DNA of 64,000 bases from Vibrio ishigakensis (GTDB lineage: Bacteria; Pseudomonadota; Gammaproteobacteria; Enterobacterales; Vibrionaceae). This document shows positions 43,925 to 52,960 of this stretch, piece after piece (the stretch's first letter is position 1; the number at the start of each line of letters is the position of its first letter). The position numbers and the translations under genes were made by a program. The stretch spans positions 992,001 to 1,056,000 of the forward strand of contig NZ_AP024881.1 of NCBI RefSeq assembly GCF_024347675.1, read 5' to 3'. The notes under the pieces were generated by a model. It made no database searches, had not been told where the DNA came from, and saw only the letters and a program-made list of their open reading frames with translations.

Positions 43925-45118
43925 TTTGCCGATTCGATTGGCCAGTGGCTTGGCGGTGATCCCGTGCAGAACTAGGCTCATAAATACGGTGCAGGTGACC
44001 ACTAGGGCGATGAATTTGCCTCCGGGAAGTCCCGCCTCTATTACGATTACCGCAAACACTATGCTTGCCAGTCCCCTTGGGCCAAACCAGCCCATGAATA
44101 GACGCTGTGCGTTTGGTACATCGGTGCCCAAGAATGACAGGTAGATAGGGAGCATACGCACTAGGGTCAAGCTGATGGCGGCGTACAAGATGATGGTGCC
44201 GTCAAATAGGTCGAACACTTGGCTTACCACTGCTGCGCCAAACAGGATCCAGGTCAGCATGGCGAACAGCTCAGCGATACTTTCTGTGGTGAGCACTAGC
44301 TTGTGGGTGTGTTTTTCATGCAGATGCCCAAAGAGTAAGCCGCCACTAAATGCTGCGATATAGCCACTGCCGTGTAGGGTCTGAGCGACGCCGAAACTTG
44401 CTAGAGCTAAGGTAGCTACTGTCAGTTGAACCCACACCTCGCTGAGCCACTCTTTTTGAGCACTCAGAGTTAGAAGTTTTGCACCGATAAACGCAAACCC
44501 AAGGCCAACCACTAAACCAATGCCGAGTTCTTCGGCTACCAGCATCAGGGCATGGGAGCCTGAGACTTCTGCATGAGCGCTAGAGCCCATAGCGATAAGC
44601 ACGAGTAAGATAGGTACGCATAGACCGTCGTTAAGGCCACTCTCAACATTCAGCCCCTCACGCACCTCCGCTGGCACCTTTTCATTGGTAATGACCGCTT
44701 TTCCAAGTGCTGCGTCGGTGGCTGCTAGCATGGTGCCGAGAATACCGGCCTCGATAAGACTTAGCTGGGGGAAGAGCAGGGCAGCACCGGCAAAGCCGAG
44801 CAAGATAGCGCCCGGAAGACCAAGGCTTAGCATTCGGGTTGGGTAGCTTGCCTTGGCCTTGAGAACGCTTAGATTTGAGTGAGCGGCATCGGAGAAAAGG
44901 ATCAGGGCTAGGGTGATATCAGCAAGAAGACGCAGATCATTGGCCTCGGCATCTGCGCCAACTAATCCAAATCCGTGGGAACCTAGGGCCAATCCAAGAA
45001 TCACATACACGATGGGCCCAGAAATGGACGAGTTTTCGATTCTTTTTGCTACTAGGGTATAGAAGAAGACGATGATGGCGAGGATGCCCACCACCTTGTA
45101 GATATGTTCTAAATCCAT
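43922..45118 (-). CDS. CPA1-type cation/proton antiporter
   Basis: This 398-residue protein has about 12 membrane helices and the Na+/H+ exchanger family motifs: PIVYVILGLALGSHGFGL, ADITLALILFSDAAH, the paired ion-site segment MLAATDAALGKAV (ATD) and LNVESGLNDGLCVP (ESGLNDG). These ATD/ESGLND motifs mark NhaP-like CPA1 exchangers that swap Na+ or K+ for protons at the inner membrane. It is a single gene. Ion specificity cannot be read. There is no C-terminal regulatory domain. Confidence 0.9.
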   Translation of the reverse strand: MDLEHIYKVVGILAIIVFFYTLVAKRIENSSISGPIVYVILGLALGSHGFGLVGADAEANDLRLLADITLALILFSDAAHSNLSVLKAKASYPTRMLSLGLPGAILLGFAGAALLFPQLSLIEAGILGTMLAATDAALGKAVITNEKVPAEVREGLNVESGLNDGLCVPILLVLIAMGSSAHAEVSGSHALMLVAEELGIGLVVGLGFAFIGAKLLTLSAQKEWLSEVWVQLTVATLALASFGVAQTLHGSGYIAAFSGGLLFGHLHEKHTHKLVLTTESIAELFAMLTWILFGAAVVSQVFDLFDGTIILYAAISLTLVRMLPIYLSFLGTDVPNAQRLFMGWFGPRGLASIVFAVIVIEAGLPGGKFIALVVTCTVFMSLVLHGITAKPLANRIGK

Positions 45119-45361
45119 GAACTTTCAACAACTTAATAGTTAAACAACGGATTTAGTATAGAACCGATTTTGGACAGTTTTTGATAAAAACAGCAAAGAG
45201 ACACTATTTGTCTCTTATCCGATTATTATTCTAGACTGTCACCGATATTTGCAAACTAAAACTGCTCCCGACTCACAGTTAAAGTATTCCATACAATATA
45301 CGCTGGCATCGGGGCCGTTTTGTATTTTACTTATTGAATTTAAATAGTTTTCTTCACCGCT

Positions 45362-48300
45362 ATGAATATTTCTCAGATAAAAGATGTTTTTGATAAGAGT
45401 CGCCAAGAGCTGCTCGATATGGGACTAAGAGGGAATACCTTGCTTAGTCTAGGTAAGGGCGCTAAGGTGCTCGAGATTGTGGATGAGCGCTCGTCTCAGG
45501 TCTATGAGACCTTGGTGCACAAGCACAAACCAATGAAGTTTTTGCCTGCGCCGAATGAGCTTGAGGACGATGATACAGCCCTTACCCTTAGTGACCTTAC
45601 TTCGCATCTAGAGAACAATTCTGGTGGCAAGCGTCATCAAGATAACGCCTTGCAGACTCAGTTGTTTACAAGGGCGCTCGATACTCGCCTTCTGAAGATA
45701 CACTCTGAGGCGCTGACCTTTGTGCAAGAGCAGGGGATGGATATCCTATATATCGCTACCGGCTTCTTGAAATGGTACGAAGACCAAAACTCATATAAGG
45801 CACGCTATGCGCCGCTAGTGTTGATTCCAGTTGAGCTCTTCCGAGGTGAAGCGGGAGAGGCGTTTAAGCTGAATTACACAGAGGCGGAGCTGGGCACTAA
45901 TCTGACCTTGGCTTCAAAGCTGAAGATGGATTTTGGTATCGAGCTTCCTATCTTCGATGAGGATCAAGAAGAGTTCGAACTTGAGCATTACTTTGCTGAG
46001 GTGGAAAAAGCTATTTCTCGCGAGTCTCGTTGGGAGGTTGCGCGAGATAAGATAGCACTGAGCTTCTTCTCTTTTGGTAAGTTTCAGATGTACCAAGACC
46101 TATCTGAGGAGGCTTGGCCTGAGGGCAAGAAACCGTCACAAAATGCCATAGTAGAGAAACTATTTGGTGGCGGCTTTGAGTCCGACTCTAAGCTCTTGTC
46201 TGAAACGCCGATGGATGTGAACAAAGCCGAAGCCATACAACTGGTTCTGGACTCAGACTCGAGCCAAACCGAAGCGGTATTGGCGGCTAAATCTGGCGCT
46301 AATCTAGTTATCCAAGGCCCTCCAGGTACGGGTAAGTCCCAGACCATCACCAATATCATTTCTCAGGCTCTGGCGGATGATAAGAAGATCCTGTTTGTGG
46401 CTGAGAAAATGGCGGCGTTGGATGTGGTTAAGCGCCGCTTAGATAACTGCAATATCGGTGATGCGGTGCTTGAGCTTCACTCCCATAAGGCAAACAAGAA
46501 ATCGGTACTTTCTTCATTAGAAGCCACTTTACTACAAGCCTCGCCAGTGACTCCGCAGCGCTCAGAAGATATCGAGCAGTTGGTGGCGCTTCGGGCGCGT
46601 CTCGATGCCTATACCAAGGCGGTGAATACCCCAGTGGCTGAGACAGGCGTGACCTATCAGGTGGCTCTAGGGCATGCGATGCAGAGCGAAGAAAAGCTAG
46701 ATGGTCTGGATAAGAGCATCCTGCCCAAGGTGACCGAGCCGGTGGCGAATTGGACTCATAGCCAATACACCAAGAGCTTGGGACATGTGCAAGAGCTGGT
46801 GGATTACCTGAGCGAGCATGGCGCACCTATCCATAACCTGTATCACAGCACCAAGCTGACCGAGTTTTCTCCTGCTAAACATTCCCAGGCGACCAACCTT
46901 GCTAAGGAACTAATTAATAGTCAGCAGGGTTTGGTTGAAAGCGTGGCTGAGCTCAACCAACAAGCTGAGCTTGCCAATGAGGTGAAATGTTATCAATCAG
47001 CGCTGACGGTGCTCGATTCATTAGAGCATATCGCTAACAAGCCTGAGCTGATGGGCATAGATGTGTCTAAAGAGCTTTGGCTTGAGCGAGGTGAGCAGAT
47101 CCTTGAGCAAGCAAGGGTGGGCGCTAAGCTTCAAGGAAGTAAGAGTGAGCTAGAACAAGAGTTTGCACCTCAGGCATTTGAGCACGATTGGACCCTAGCA
47201 CGTGGCGTGTTCGCCACTACGGGCAAGAAATGGTGGCGCTTTCTCTCAGGTGACTTTAGACGCTGTAAGGCAACCTTTGCCGGTCTTAGAAAAAATGGCT
47301 TATCTGGCGATGTAGATGAATGGCTCTCTTCAATCGATGCTATTCAAACACTCAAATCAGAGCAGAATAACTTTATTGACTCGGCGCAGCAGGCAGTCAG
47401 GGTAATTGGTGAAAACTTTAGAAATCATAATACTGATTGGCAGGGGCTGCTTGCCCCTCTTGAATGGATTCATGCCACCTACCAAGGCATTGCATCTAAA
47501 AGCCTAGATGCCAACTTGGTGTGCTATCTAGAGCGCCAAGAGTTTACGGTTAGTCAAGAGCAGTTAACCTCTTTAAATAATCAGATTGAGCGAAGGGATG
47601 AAGCACTAGCGCAACTTGCAAGTGAGCTTGCATTGGAGGCTATCGCTTTCTCTGAATCTATCTCATCCCTTGAAACTCTAGATGCACTGGAGTCTGATCT
47701 CGATAACCTTTACGAGTTGGTGCGCTTTAACCGCATCAGCGAAAAGCTCAGCATTCAAGGCTTGGACGCATGGGCTGTGATGGCGCGCGCCTGGGATGAC
47801 AAGCCAGAGCTTTTGGCTACCGCTTTCATCTATCGCTATCACTCACAACTGGTGAGTGAGGTGTATGAGAAAGAGCTAGCGATCAAAGAGTTTGACCGCG
47901 TTGAGCATGAAAAGAGCATCGAGCGCTTTAGAAGTATCGACAAGCAGCTGTTTAGCTTTGCGCAAGAGGAGCTGGTGGAAGATCTCTATAAAAGACTGCC
48001 AAATCCGAGCGCTCGCGGTGAGGTCGAAACTTTGAGGCGAGAATTCAATAAAAAGCGTAGGCATCTACCGATCCGCAGGCTTCTCAATAGCTCAGGTCGC
48101 GCCATTCAGCAGATCAAGCCAGTGTTTATGATGAGCCCTATGTCTATCGCTACCTATCTGGAGCCAGGCAGTATCGAGTTCGACTTGGTCATCTTCGATG
48201 AGGCCTCGCAGGTTAAGGTGGCTGATGGTTTGGGCGCTATCCTTCGCGGTAAGCAGGTTATCGTGGTGGGCGATACCAAGCAGATGCCACCGACCAACTT

Positions 48301-50047
48301 CTTCGGTCGACAGTTTACCCTTGACGGTGAAGAGGCCGAGCTGAGTCTAACTGCGGATATAGAGAGTATTCTGGGCATGTTCTTAGCTTCTGGCACCCCA
48401 GAGCGAATGTTGAAGTGGCACTATCGTAGCCGTCATGAGTCTCTGATTGCTGTGTCGAACCAAGAGTTCTACGACAACAAGCTGATGATATTCCCATCAT
48501 CGGGCATCAATCCAAATGCTAAAGGACTTAGCTTTAATCATCTTCCGGATACCACCTATGACAGGGGTGGCTCAAGAACCAATGCCGGAGAGGCAACCGC
48601 AGTTGCTGAGGCGGTGATGGAGCATGCCAAGCATTCACCAAACCAAACCTTAGGCGTGGTGGCTTTTAGTACCGCGCAGCGCGATGCCATCTTGCTTGAG
48701 GTGGAGCGTCTGCGTAAGGAAAACCCAGATTTAGAGCATTTCTTTGCTGAGCATCCTGAGGGTGAGGACTTCTTCGTCAAGAACCTTGAGAACGTGCAGG
48801 GTGATGAGCGAGATACTATCTATATCAGTATCGGCTATGGCAAGACTCCAGAAGGGCGTCTGTCGATGAGTTTTGGACCGCTCAACTCAGAAGGAGGCGA
48901 GCGCCGCCTAAACGTATTGATCACTCGTTCACGCCTTAGTATGCAGGTGTTTAGTAACTTCAAAGCTGAAGAGATGCCAACCACGGGTGAAACGCCATTT
49001 GGTGTGCGTGCGTTGAAGCACTTCCTCCACTACGCCGACTCTAAAGAGCTGATTCGTCCAACTGAGACAGGTAAGGAGCCGGATTCTCCATTTGAAGAAG
49101 AAGCGATCTCGACCATTCGCGGTTTAGGTTATGAGGTTCAGCCACAGGTGGGGTGTGCAGGCTTCTATATTGATATCGCTGTGCGTGACCCAAGCAAACC
49201 GGGTCGTTATATGCTCGCGGTAGAGTGTGATGGTGCAACCTATCACAGTTCTAAGAGTGCGCGAGACCGTGACCGTATTCGCCAAGGGGTATTGGAAGGA
49301 CTGGGCTGGCGATTCCATCGCATCTGGAGTACTGATTGGTTCCGCTCTCGTCATAAAGAGAGCGAGCGATTAAAAGAAGCGCTGCTAGAAGCCAAGGCAT
49401 TCTACAAAAACTTCGATGAAGAAGCCTTTGTTGCAAAAGAGAGTAAAGCCAAGCCACAAGCGCAGATTGAGCGAGTAGAGGTGGAGTACGACCAAGGGGC
49501 TGCTTCGTATCAGGCGATTGATATTAGTGAATTGAGCCTTCGCTCCGGCAAGACTATCCCTGATGTTCCTACCCATCAGTTGGCCTCAGATATTCATAAA
49601 ATCGTTGAGGCTGAAGGGCCTATCCATGTTAAGCATCTGGGTATTCGCTTGCTGTCGGCAGTGGGCGCAACCCGCTCTGGGGCGCGTATCAGCCGTGCAA
49701 TTCTGCAGGCTACCGCGATCGCCGAGCAAAACCGCTGGGTGAAATTGGACGGTGAATTTCTGCTTTCGCCGAGTAAAGAGATCAGCGTTCGAGGACGTCA
49801 GGAGCTGTCGGCTAACGAGCGCAAGTTCGACTTTATCTTTGATGGCGAGATTGGCAAGGCGGCTATTGAAACCGTGGAAGAGACCTATTCTATTGCCAAG
49901 GATGAGTTAGTGAAATCCATCGCTGAGGTACTGGGCTTCTCGTCAACCAGCAAGGCGATGAAGCTGCGCATTGAGGCTGTGCTCGAAGAGCTAGAAGCTC
50001 GCAGCGAGCTGTCAGTGTCTGGTGGGGTGTATCGAGCTCAAGCTTGA
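45362..50047 (+). CDS. DUF4011 superfamily I helicase with Vsr-like nuclease and DUF3320 domain
   Basis: This 1,561-residue protein has an N-terminal DUF4011 region (DKSRQELLDMGLRGNTLLSL, then YIATGFLKWYEDQ and YAPLVLIPVEL). A split superfamily I helicase follows: Walker A GPPGTGKS (319-326), Walker B DEAS (946-949), VVGDTKQMPP, WHYRSRHESL, QGDERDTIYIS and LNVLITRSR, with a long coiled insert between 390 and 900. Next is a PD-(D/E)XK/Vsr-like nuclease (about 1241-1325: SPFEEEAI, YIDIAV, VECDGATYH, RIWSTDWF) and a C-terminal DUF3320 (about 1410-1460). Such helicase-nuclease fusions act on nucleic acids, and relatives have been proposed as phage defence proteins; that role here is inference. 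It stands alone, with no methyltransferase beside it. GC content is close to the neighbours. Confidence 0.88.
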   Translation: MNISQIKDVFDKSRQELLDMGLRGNTLLSLGKGAKVLEIVDERSSQVYETLVHKHKPMKFLPAPNELEDDDTALTLSDLTSHLENNSGGKRHQDNALQTQLFTRALDTRLLKIHSEALTFVQEQGMDILYIATGFLKWYEDQNSYKARYAPLVLIPVELFRGEAGEAFKLNYTEAELGTNLTLASKLKMDFGIELPIFDEDQEEFELEHYFAEVEKAISRESRWEVARDKIALSFFSFGKFQMYQDLSEEAWPEGKKPSQNAIVEKLFGGGFESDSKLLSETPMDVNKAEAIQLVLDSDSSQTEAVLAAKSGANLVIQGPPGTGKSQTITNIISQALADDKKILFVAEKMAALDVVKRRLDNCNIGDAVLELHSHKANKKSVLSSLEATLLQASPVTPQRSEDIEQLVALRARLDAYTKAVNTPVAETGVTYQVALGHAMQSEEKLDGLDKSILPKVTEPVANWTHSQYTKSLGHVQELVDYLSEHGAPIHNLYHSTKLTEFSPAKHSQATNLAKELINSQQGLVESVAELNQQAELANEVKCYQSALTVLDSLEHIANKPELMGIDVSKELWLERGEQILEQARVGAKLQGSKSELEQEFAPQAFEHDWTLARGVFATTGKKWWRFLSGDFRRCKATFAGLRKNGLSGDVDEWLSSIDAIQTLKSEQNNFIDSAQQAVRVIGENFRNHNTDWQGLLAPLEWIHATYQGIASKSLDANLVCYLERQEFTVSQEQLTSLNNQIERRDEALAQLASELALEAIAFSESISSLETLDALESDLDNLYELVRFNRISEKLSIQGLDAWAVMARAWDDKPELLATAFIYRYHSQLVSEVYEKELAIKEFDRVEHEKSIERFRSIDKQLFSFAQEELVEDLYKRLPNPSARGEVETLRREFNKKRRHLPIRRLLNSSGRAIQQIKPVFMMSPMSIATYLEPGSIEFDLVIFDEASQVKVADGLGAILRGKQVIVVGDTKQMPPTNFFGRQFTLDGEEAELSLTADIESILGMFLASGTPERMLKWHYRSRHESLIAVSNQEFYDNKLMIFPSSGINPNAKGLSFNHLPDTTYDRGGSRTNAGEATAVAEAVMEHAKHSPNQTLGVVAFSTAQRDAILLEVERLRKENPDLEHFFAEHPEGEDFFVKNLENVQGDERDTIYISIGYGKTPEGRLSMSFGPLNSEGGERRLNVLITRSRLSMQVFSNFKAEEMPTTGETPFGVRALKHFLHYADSKELIRPTETGKEPDSPFEEEAISTIRGLGYEVQPQVGCAGFYIDIAVRDPSKPGRYMLAVECDGATYHSSKSARDRDRIRQGVLEGLGWRFHRIWSTDWFRSRHKESERLKEALLEAKAFYKNFDEEAFVAKESKAKPQAQIERVEVEYDQGAASYQAIDISELSLRSGKTIPDVPTHQLASDIHKIVEAEGPIHVKHLGIRLLSAVGATRSGARISRAILQATAIAEQNRWVKLDGEFLLSPSKEISVRGRQELSANERKFDFIFDGEIGKAAIETVEETYSIAKDELVKSIAEVLGFSSTSKAMKLRIEAVLEELEARSELSVSGGVYRAQA

Positions 50048-50067
50048 CGCGTAACCCAATGCAATTG

Positions 50068-50115
50068 TAAGGGCATGCGAGCAAACGTATAAGCTTACAT
50101 GCCCTTATTTTTTTT
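50068..50115 (+). terminator. Terminator of the helicase gene
   Basis: TAAGGGCATG and CATGCCCTTA form a 10-bp stem with a 20-base loop followed by a T8 run. Confidence 0.82.
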
Positions 50116-50573
50116 GTGGAATTATATGCCACTTCTTCAACCTTACCTGTAATATTTTCTTCATGTGCTTGTTGGGAGAGTTTGCTTATTATTTAACATG
50201 CAGTTCGGTAAATTTCATGTTATTTCATTTTAACTTTCTTTATCCATAAATATTATATGGGAATATATAAAGTGCTGATTTTTATAAACTAATCTAGTTA
50301 TTACTTAAAGTTTTAATCGCGCCTGTTCTCTAAGTCGTTTAGGTATCAAGTTTGTTTTAGCTCTTGCCAACTAACACAAAAGGATTTGGTTATTGAAGAT
50401 AATCAAAAGGCATAATAAAAAAGAGACTGAAAATGTTTCTTATTCCCTGCAAATCTGAAAATCCTGCATATACTTTATAAAAACGTTGTACCCGTGCCAC
50501 AGGAAAAGGCATGGGAAATAAAACAATAAAAACGAAACGATTAGACACTTAATTATTAACGCAGGGACAAGCG
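50116..50573. promoter_or_regulatory. AT-rich region upstream of the TolC-family gene
   Basis: No gene is seen in these 458 bases. The sequence is AT-rich; TATACTTTATAAAA near 50469-50482 offers -10-like elements. Behind it CCCGTGCC (50491-50498) pairs with GGCATGGG (50507-50514, one G-T pair) around 8 bases, so the mRNA leader may start with a hairpin. The region probably carries the promoter of a secretion/adhesin group. Confidence 0.45.
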
Positions 50574-51974
50574 ATGATTAAGAAACTCTTCAGCGCGCTG
50601 ACGCTGGGTGTGCTCACATCCTCAGCGAGCGCAGAAAACCTTCTCGATATCTACCAACAAGCTCTTGAATATGACCCTGTTTATCGTGCGGGTATTGCCC
50701 AGTACGATGCAGACAAAGAAGTGTATGAACAAGCGCGTTCTTTCTTGCTTCCGACTTTGGATTTAGAGCTAAGTCATACCCAGACCTATCAAAATATTCG
50801 AGATTCGGATAACCCGGTTTACACCAACGTGGGGTCAGATACTTATCCGACCAACGACCTGACTCTCTCTTTGACCCAATCCATTTATAGCTACAGTAAT
50901 TGGGCTGCTTTCTCTCAGGCTGAGCAAGATGTAAAGCAGGTGGCCGCTGAGCTAGAAGACGTTCGCCAAGAGCTAATACTTCGTGTTGCTCGTGCCTACT
51001 TCACCGTGTTGAAAAGACGCGACACCTACTTAGGTATCGATGCTGAGGTGAAGTCCCTTGAGCAATTAAACGAGTTTGTGAAAACGCAAGGAAGTAGTGG
51101 TCTAGCGCGCCGTACCGATGTTCTAGATGCAGAAGCTCGCCTTCTTCAAGCGCAGGCTCGCAAGATAGAGATTGGCAATTCGCTACGTGATGCTTTGCAG
51201 GGGCTGTATGAGCTGACGGGTAATGTTCCGCCAAGCCTTGCCACTTTGGGTGAAGAGTTAGAGTTGGTTCGTCCTGAACCGTTTGAAGTTCAGACTTGGA
51301 TCGATAACGCACAGAAGAACAACCCAAACATCATTGCCAAGCAGAGTGCTATGGAAGCCGCGCGTGAGGATATCCGCAGCCAAAAAGGTGGACACTACCC
51401 AGAGCTTGATCTGGTGGCCTCTTATAATATCTCAGATACGGACGGTTCTCTATTCGGTGGTGGTAGTGAGCTAGAAACTGCCGATGTCATGATTCGTCTT
51501 AAGGTTCCTCTGTATGCGGGTGGCTCAGTGTCATCGCGCGTTCGTGAAACCGAGAGTCTATTCAATAAGTCCCGCAATGAATTGGAGCAAATCTGGCGTC
51601 AAACCTCGCGTGAAACCCGCGACGCCTTTACTGGTGTGACCAGCTCTATCAGCAAGGTAGAGGCTTTGAACAAATCAGTGGAAGCCTATGAATCTGCAGT
51701 GGAATTTAAAGAGCAGCAATTTGAGTCTGGCGTGACCACCAGTGTAACAGTATTGGATGCGGTGCGAGATCTGTTCATCGCTCGCACGGAGTACTCGGCC
51801 GCACGCTATGATTATCTTTACAACAATTTACGCCTGAAGCGCGCTGTGGGTACGCTGACGGAGTTCGATCTCGAGCAGATCAACAACACTTTACAGGGGA
51901 AAGAAGTATCAACTGACTTGCAGGTTCTGGATCAAGATTTGGAACTGGAATTGTCCAGCGTTAGCGCTTACTAG
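50574..51974 (+). CDS. TolC-family outer-membrane channel protein for type I secretion
   Basis: This 466-residue protein has a signal peptide (KKLFSALTLGVLTSSASA) and the TolC repeat structure: ENLLDIYQQALEYDPVYRAG at the mature start, RVARAYFTVLKRRDTYLG, LARRTDVLDAEARLLQAQARKIE, and the second copy (KEQQFESGVTTSVTVLDAVRDLFIARTEYSAARYDYLYN). Homotrimers form the outer-membrane tunnel of type I exporters and efflux pumps. This copy is next to a SapC gene and a giant LEPR-xLL protein, so it is likely the dedicated channel for that protein. The inner-membrane ABC exporter and adaptor are not in the window. Confidence 0.9.
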   Translation: MIKKLFSALTLGVLTSSASAENLLDIYQQALEYDPVYRAGIAQYDADKEVYEQARSFLLPTLDLELSHTQTYQNIRDSDNPVYTNVGSDTYPTNDLTLSLTQSIYSYSNWAAFSQAEQDVKQVAAELEDVRQELILRVARAYFTVLKRRDTYLGIDAEVKSLEQLNEFVKTQGSSGLARRTDVLDAEARLLQAQARKIEIGNSLRDALQGLYELTGNVPPSLATLGEELELVRPEPFEVQTWIDNAQKNNPNIIAKQSAMEAAREDIRSQKGGHYPELDLVASYNISDTDGSLFGGGSELETADVMIRLKVPLYAGGSVSSRVRETESLFNKSRNELEQIWRQTSRETRDAFTGVTSSISKVEALNKSVEAYESAVEFKEQQFESGVTTSVTVLDAVRDLFIARTEYSAARYDYLYNNLRLKRAVGTLTEFDLEQINNTLQGKEVSTDLQVLDQDLELELSSVSAY

Positions 51975-52052
51975 GAATAAGAACCTTAGGTTCACACAAT
52001 TTCGATGTTACTTAACTAAGAAGTAATTTTTAAGGATGAAAAGGAGTTCGAT

Positions 52053-52808
52053 GTGGCTACACAACTATTGATCTACGGACAGGTAGAAGCAGTTAATAAG
52101 AAGCGTCATCAAGATTGGTCAGTTAAGGCAGAGAATAACTACGACTTTGCCAAGAAAGTGAATTCAGTGCCTCTAATGGCCGCCGAGTTCCCTCACGCAG
52201 CGCAGGATTACTCTATCGTGTTTGCTGGAGAAGGTGACCAAGTGCTACCGGTTGTGGTTATGGGTATCAAGCAAGACGAGAACCTATATGTAAATGACCA
52301 AGGCCAATGGGTGGCGAAATACGTGCCAGCCTTTGTGCGTCGCTATCCGTTCGTGTTTGCGAGCACAGATGAGGGTAAAACCCTAACCCTATGTATCGAT
52401 GAGTCTTACTCTGGTTGTAACCAAGAAGACAAGGGCGAGCGCTTATTCGATTCAGAAGGTGAGCAGACTCAATACCTAGAAAAGGTACTGGGTTTCCTAC
52501 AAGACTACCAAAACCACTATCAGCGCACGCAAGCCTTCTGTAACAAGCTTGTAGAGCTGGATCTCTTCGAAGATATGGGCGCTAAGTTCACCCTACCAAC
52601 GGGTGAAGAACGCACTTTAACGGGCTTCAAGGTAATCAACAAAGAGAAGCTAAAAGGACTGGAACAAGAAGACCTTAACCAGCTGTTTGCCTCTGATGGC
52701 CTTGAGCTTGTTTACTTGCACCTGCACTCGCTGCGCAATCTAAACAAGATGCTACAAAATGCGGGTCCGCAAGCAACCGCAACTGATGAACATGGAAGCG
52801 TTCACTAG
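52053..52808 (+). CDS. SapC-family protein
   Basis: This 251-residue protein has no signal peptide. KRHQDWSVKAENNYDFAKKVNSVPLMAAEFPHAAQDYSIVF and WVAKYVPAFVRRYPFVFA, then LTLCIDESYSG and LVYLHLHSLRNLNKM match the SapC family (named after a Campylobacter S-layer locus gene). The start is a GTG with AAGGAG 6 bases before it; an overlapping ATG two bases earlier is in another frame. Family members commonly sit beside large exported or outer-membrane proteins, with no fixed biochemical role. Lying between a TolC-family gene and a giant surface protein, it may be a cytoplasmic helper or modification factor of that protein (inference). Confidence 0.82.
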   Translation: MATQLLIYGQVEAVNKKRHQDWSVKAENNYDFAKKVNSVPLMAAEFPHAAQDYSIVFAGEGDQVLPVVVMGIKQDENLYVNDQGQWVAKYVPAFVRRYPFVFASTDEGKTLTLCIDESYSGCNQEDKGERLFDSEGEQTQYLEKVLGFLQDYQNHYQRTQAFCNKLVELDLFEDMGAKFTLPTGEERTLTGFKVINKEKLKGLEQEDLNQLFASDGLELVYLHLHSLRNLNKMLQNAGPQATATDEHGSVH

Positions 52809-52822
52809 TTGCAAACCTCTAG

Positions 52823-52892
52823 GGGGCAGATGCTCGCCCCTTAGCGCACAAAATGGATAGCACAGCCGAGTTGGCTGTGCGTTTTGCTTTTT
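52823..52892 (+). terminator. Double hairpin terminator between sapC-like and giant gene
   Basis: GGGGC (52823-52827) pairs with GCCCC (52836-52840); then GCACAGCC (52860-52867) pairs with GGCTGTGC (52873-52880), followed by GTTTTGCTTTTT. The giant gene starts 68 bases later and so needs its own promoter or read-through. Confidence 0.8.
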
Positions 52893-52960
52893 AGTGGCCT
52901 AAAAAACCACAGGGAGTGTAGGGTTATCTGGTGCCGCAGAGCCCTAGGAAGGTTAGAGTT

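Noticed and set aside
50464..50573. Possible cyclic di-GMP riboswitch in the leader of the TolC-family gene
   Set aside because: A hairpin is present, but the conserved riboswitch core motifs could not be found.
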